DNA of 17,587 nucleotides from Oligoflexia bacterium (GTDB taxonomy: Bacteria > Bdellovibrionota > Bdellovibrionia > Bdellovibrionales > UBA1609), in the NCBI GenBank assembly GCA_026914095.1, contig JAPPIY010000269.1, positions 1 through 17,587 on the forward strand. The letters run 5' to 3'. Under the pieces are notes generated by a model. That model did no database searches, was not told the DNA's origin, and saw only the letters and a list, made by a program, of their open reading frames with translations. Numbering within the stretch: the stretch's first letter is position 1; each line of letters opens with the position of its first letter. Below, piece by piece: positions 14,931 through 17,587 of this stretch. Both the position numbers and the translations under genes were made by a program.

Positions 14931-17261
14931 TTACTCAAGGTCGGCAATTGTATTCTCAATCCTTTCCTTAATGTTTTCATCTAAGTTTTGATTTTTTAAC
15001 ATTTTTCTAAGCAAGGGCAGAGCCTTCTCTCCTATATTGCTCGCTGAAAACAGAGCCGCCTTTTGCAGTCCCTGATCATCGCTCGCAAATCCTTTCTCCA
15101 ATAAAGATAGTCCCTTCTCTCTTGTATTGCCTGCTGAAAGCAGAGCCTGCTCTTGCAGTTCCTGATCATCGCTCGCAAATCCTTTCTCCAATAAAGACAG
15201 TCCCTTCTCTCCTATACGGCCCGCTGAATACAGAGCCTGCTCTTGCAGTTCCCAATCACCGCTCGCAAATCCTTTCTCCAATAAAGACAGTCCCTTCTCT
15301 CCCAGCCCTTCTGCTATATTAATCCCTCTTTCCAGCTCAGACAAATTAAACTCTTCCTCAAATCCTCCCATTCCCAGCGATAACCTCAAAATATCGTCTG
15401 AAACGGACCCCTCTTTTGCCAGCCTCGCTTTCAGCTTAGCTCTCACTTCCTCCTCCGTCCCTAAAGACATAGCCAGCTTGTCTAAAACCTCCGCATTTTG
15501 TCCAAATCCCCCCTCTTTGTAAATGCAAGATAAACTCTTTAAAAGCTCTTGACTGGGCCTTAACAACATCGCCTTCCTCAACCTCTTAAATACCTCTCTC
15601 TTTTCCTCACAATCAGACAGACCTGACAAAGCTTCCAGCTTTTCTCCCCCCACAGCGCAAGACGGAAAAACTCTTTTCAATTCCCCACTCAAACTCTTAT
15701 CCTCAGAAAAACGATAACTCTCATCCTTTAATATCTCCTCCTTAAAACAAAAATTGGACTTCCCCTCGCATTTCTCTTTTAATCTTTTAGCCACTTCTCC
15801 CAGCTTGTAGGCATTCAACAAACCCACTCCATTGATAAGCGGCTTTTCAAAAGAGTGCAATGTTGGAAAAGCGGTCTTTTCCAACAGAATCTTAGCCTCT
15901 TTGGCGGTGGGATGGTAGCCCGACAGCCATTCAAAGCCCGCTAAGCTCCCCGTCACTAAAGGCGCCGCTCCGCTCGTCCCTCCAAACTTTCTATACTCTC
16001 CCTTTTTTCCAGCAGAAGTGATCCAGTTGTCTGAAGGCGCTAAAATAGAAAGCTCCTTGTCAGATTGAGAAAATTTGCTTACAAAGCCCCTAGGAGAAAA
16101 ACTCCCCGCTAAAATCACATCAAAATCTTTAGAGGCTTTGCTTTTTATATCTTCTAATCTATATGGAAAATTATTGTGAGAAATTGATACAACAATAGAT
16201 TTAGACACACCAGAAGAGGAGAGCTTCTTAAAAACCTCATAGATGTCTTCACTTTCACCCCAGCCCATAGAATTGTTGATGTAATGAGGCGCTCTCTTTT
16301 TAAAGCCAAACAAATAATCCCCCGGATAGCTTGTCTCATACAAAGATAAAGCGGGTTTATATCCCTTGCCTTTTCTATAATCTCGGTCACTTAGAAAACT
16401 TCCCTGAGGGCTTGATTGCGTGTCTAAAAAAGGAGCTTTCCTCTCTCCCAGCTCCGGCAACACCGCATGAAAACCCTCATCTGATATTAAATTCTTAACA
16501 GCAATATTATGATCTCCTTGGTGACTATCAAAAACCGCAATCCAGTTTTCTACATCTGGCGGAGAGGTTTTCTCCAGCTCCTCTCTCAACAAATCAGAGC
16601 CTATCAGCTCCTGAGCCCAATAATCTGAAAGCTGGCCTCCCATCAGCTTTCTCTTGTGAGAAACAATATCGCAAGTCCTTACATTTAAAGCTTTTTGAAC
16701 GACTTTCGACAGAGACTCAACCCCTTGATTCTTACAGCCCTCACACTCAAAGTTAAAGCCCGACTCCGTCTCACCGCGCTTGGCCCCTGCTATAAAACGA
16801 TGGCTTGAAATTTCTGCCTCTTTCACTCTCCTCAGCTTATTTGCCTTTAAAGACCCTTTCATCATTCCTGTAAACTTCGAAGAGCTTTTAAAAGAATTGA
16901 CCGACAAAAGATGATCCGGACTGCATCTTCTCACATTAGATAAACTCTTAATCTCGAGGCAAGCCCGATCCCCCAGCCTTGAGGGCTTCAATCCCCCTTC
17001 CTCCCAGACAAACAGCTGGGCCTTAAAACTCTTTAGGCTCTTTGTCCTCTTTAAACCGCCGGCTTTTAAAATCCTTGCAAGCTCCTTTTGCTCCTTAAGT
17101 GTCGGCCAGCGGTGAAACCTCACTATCACCCCTCTAGCTCTCTGCTCTTCCTCTCTTTTTCCCGTGAAGGCAGTCCTTCCCGCGTCAGCGGGAATCTCCC
17201 CTCTCAAACCCTCCTGTCTTCCATGCTCAACAGCCGTTCTTTTAAGATCCTTTGATCTCAA
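14931..17261 (-). CDS. Subtilisin-like (S8) serine protease with C-terminal repeats
   Basis: A secreted protease candidate, 776 residues from a TTG and about 831 if the upstream signal peptide is rejoined. The S8 domain spans about 235-490. The catalytic Ser is S430 in FGGTSGAAP; the oxyanion Asn is in INNSMG (328-333); the Asp is probably D245 (IAVFDSHQGD). The His is less clear because the usual HGTHVAG is replaced by QGDHNIAVKNL, with H251 the best candidate. About 490-650 is Cys-containing and unassigned. Residues 654-743 hold three nearly identical 30-residue helical repeats (GEKGLSLLEKGFAS...) plus a weaker fourth, HEAT-like. Residues 22-35 (EIPADAGRTAFTGK) come from an inserted palindromic element. 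The TTG is probably not the true start. It could be a host-directed effector; the substrate is unknown. Confidence 0.85.
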   Translation of the reverse strand: MRSKDLKRTAVEHGRQEGLRGEIPADAGRTAFTGKREEEQRARGVIVRFHRWPTLKEQKELARILKAGGLKRTKSLKSFKAQLFVWEEGGLKPSRLGDRACLEIKSLSNVRRCSPDHLLSVNSFKSSSKFTGMMKGSLKANKLRRVKEAEISSHRFIAGAKRGETESGFNFECEGCKNQGVESLSKVVQKALNVRTCDIVSHKRKLMGGQLSDYWAQELIGSDLLREELEKTSPPDVENWIAVFDSHQGDHNIAVKNLISDEGFHAVLPELGERKAPFLDTQSSPQGSFLSDRDYRKGKGYKPALSLYETSYPGDYLFGFKKRAPHYINNSMGWGESEDIYEVFKKLSSSGVSKSIVVSISHNNFPYRLEDIKSKASKDFDVILAGSFSPRGFVSKFSQSDKELSILAPSDNWITSAGKKGEYRKFGGTSGAAPLVTGSLAGFEWLSGYHPTAKEAKILLEKTAFPTLHSFEKPLINGVGLLNAYKLGEVAKRLKEKCEGKSNFCFKEEILKDESYRFSEDKSLSGELKRVFPSCAVGGEKLEALSGLSDCEEKREVFKRLRKAMLLRPSQELLKSLSCIYKEGGFGQNAEVLDKLAMSLGTEEEVRAKLKARLAKEGSVSDDILRLSLGMGGFEEEFNLSELERGINIAEGLGEKGLSLLEKGFASGDWELQEQALYSAGRIGEKGLSLLEKGFASDDQELQEQALLSAGNTREKGLSLLEKGFASDDQGLQKAALFSASNIGEKALPLLRKMLKNQNLDENIKERIENTIADLE
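15033..15302. repeat. Three tandem 90-bp coding repeats in the protease gene
   Basis: Three in-frame 90-bp units, nearly identical at DNA level (CAAATCCTTTCTCCAATAAA recurs in each), encode 30-residue helical repeats. A fourth, diverged unit lies nearer the stop (about 14970-15032). High DNA identity implies recent expansion by slippage or recombination, so copy number may vary between strains. Confidence 0.85.
17170..17196. repeat. Palindromic repeat inserted in frame in the protease gene
   Basis: These 27 bases are the exact reverse complement of 3078-3104 after rpoC, including the hairpin TTCCCGC-gtca-GCGGGAA. Here they are translated in frame as part of EIPADAGRTAFTGK, between the signal peptide and the protease domain. 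In-frame palindromic elements inside genes are known from Rickettsia (RPE). Confidence 0.8.
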
Positions 17262-17270
17262 CTTAGAGTC

Positions 17271-17427
17271 AAAATACAGGCTCTTCTTTGACTGCCGGGC
17301 GATTGCTTTCAGCCGAAAGCAAAACAGAAAAACAAAAAAGGAAATATAAAAACGCCTTTCCTATAAAAGAGAATACAAAACGAAAGCCCAGAAAAACCAT
17401 AAAAATTGATTTAGAAAAGAACTTCAT
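17271..17427 (-). pseudogene. Out-of-frame signal-peptide segment of the S8 protease
   Basis: A frame starting at ATG 17427 (another ATG at 17400) contains the hydrophobic core FLYFLFCFSVLLSA followed by ESNRPAVKEEPV and then a stop. This is a clear signal peptide with cleavage after LSA. The A4 run at 17271-17274 (T4 on the coding strand) has one base too many: with three, the text continues VFDSKLRSKDLK straight into the protease frame. The corrected protein would be about 831 residues. The cause may be real mutation, slippage or a sequencing error. The ribosome-binding site before 17427 is weak. Confidence 0.6.
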
Positions 17428-17473
17428 AAAAGACTCTTCGGAGTTTAAAACCTTTCAGTGTAGTAAATCTATT

Positions 17474-17503
17474 ATTTGCGCTGTAAAATATTTAATTTGC
17501 GCT
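17474..17503. promoter_or_regulatory. Paired direct repeats upstream of the protease gene
   Basis: ATTTGCGCT occurs at 17474-17482 and 17495-17503, 21 bases apart start to start, about two helical turns. They lie about 50-75 bases before the likely protease start at 17427, so could be tandem binding sites for a regulator. No convincing promoter boxes are seen with them. The rest of 17428-17587 shows no gene. Confidence 0.35.
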
Positions 17504-17587
17504 ACTGATTGAGTTTTTTCAGCGTCAATTATTCCTGAGTTCGCCCCTTGAGAGAGAAAAAGAGATGAAGAGGCCGTAAATACGGGA

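Noticed and set aside
15033..15302. CRISPR-like regular repeats
   Set aside because: The 90-bp units are contiguous, without spacers, and encode protein repeats in frame.
17288..17512. Plus-strand 74-codon frame opposite the protease 5' end
   Set aside because: It is the antisense of the signal-peptide region; its lysine-rich content is the mirror of Phe-rich codons, and it has no ribosome-binding site.

Overview
The window looks like a piece of an AT-rich, probably host-associated alphaproteobacterial chromosome, of the Rickettsiales/Holosporales kind. RpoB (1382 aa), RpoC (1383 aa) and L7/L12 have alphaproteobacterial form. Intergenic DNA is very AT-rich. There are mobile elements, frame-broken genes, and a palindromic repeat of which one copy lies in frame inside a protein-coding gene, as in Rickettsia. 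The exact order is an inference.

Layout, left to right. pyrG (CTP synthase, +) occupies 98-1711. Convergent to it is an AAA-ATPase/DUF4143 protein (1750-2877, -) whose promoter sits inside a 30-bp dyad. A palindromic repeat lies between that gene and rpoC. Then come rpoC, rpoB (overlapping rpoC by 4 bases) and rplL, all on the minus strand (3150-11925). rplJ is missing from its usual place before rplL; instead there are a promoter, a 170-bp MITE and a larger transposon.

The most interesting part is 12044-14592. A 2138-bp IS1595-family transposon (12447-14584) has near-identical inverted ends, a perfect 8-bp target duplication (TTATCTGA) and a transposase split by one extra base in a homopolymer. 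It also carries passenger genes: a probably exported coiled-coil protein, a small membrane-anchored coiled-coil protein with a near-consensus promoter, and possibly a 42-codon basic ORF. The MITE shares the outer 18 bases of its ends, so both were probably moved by the same transposase type.

The right end (14931-17427, -) encodes a large secreted subtilisin-like (S8) protease with three nearly identical 30-residue repeats at its C-terminus. Its signal peptide is out of frame because of one extra base in a T4 run, and it carries an in-frame copy of the palindromic repeat found after rpoC. It is a candidate secreted or surface effector, possibly decaying. pyrG, rplL, rpoB and rpoC are ordinary core genes; the rest of the window is accessory DNA inserted around a rearranged rplL-rpoBC operon.
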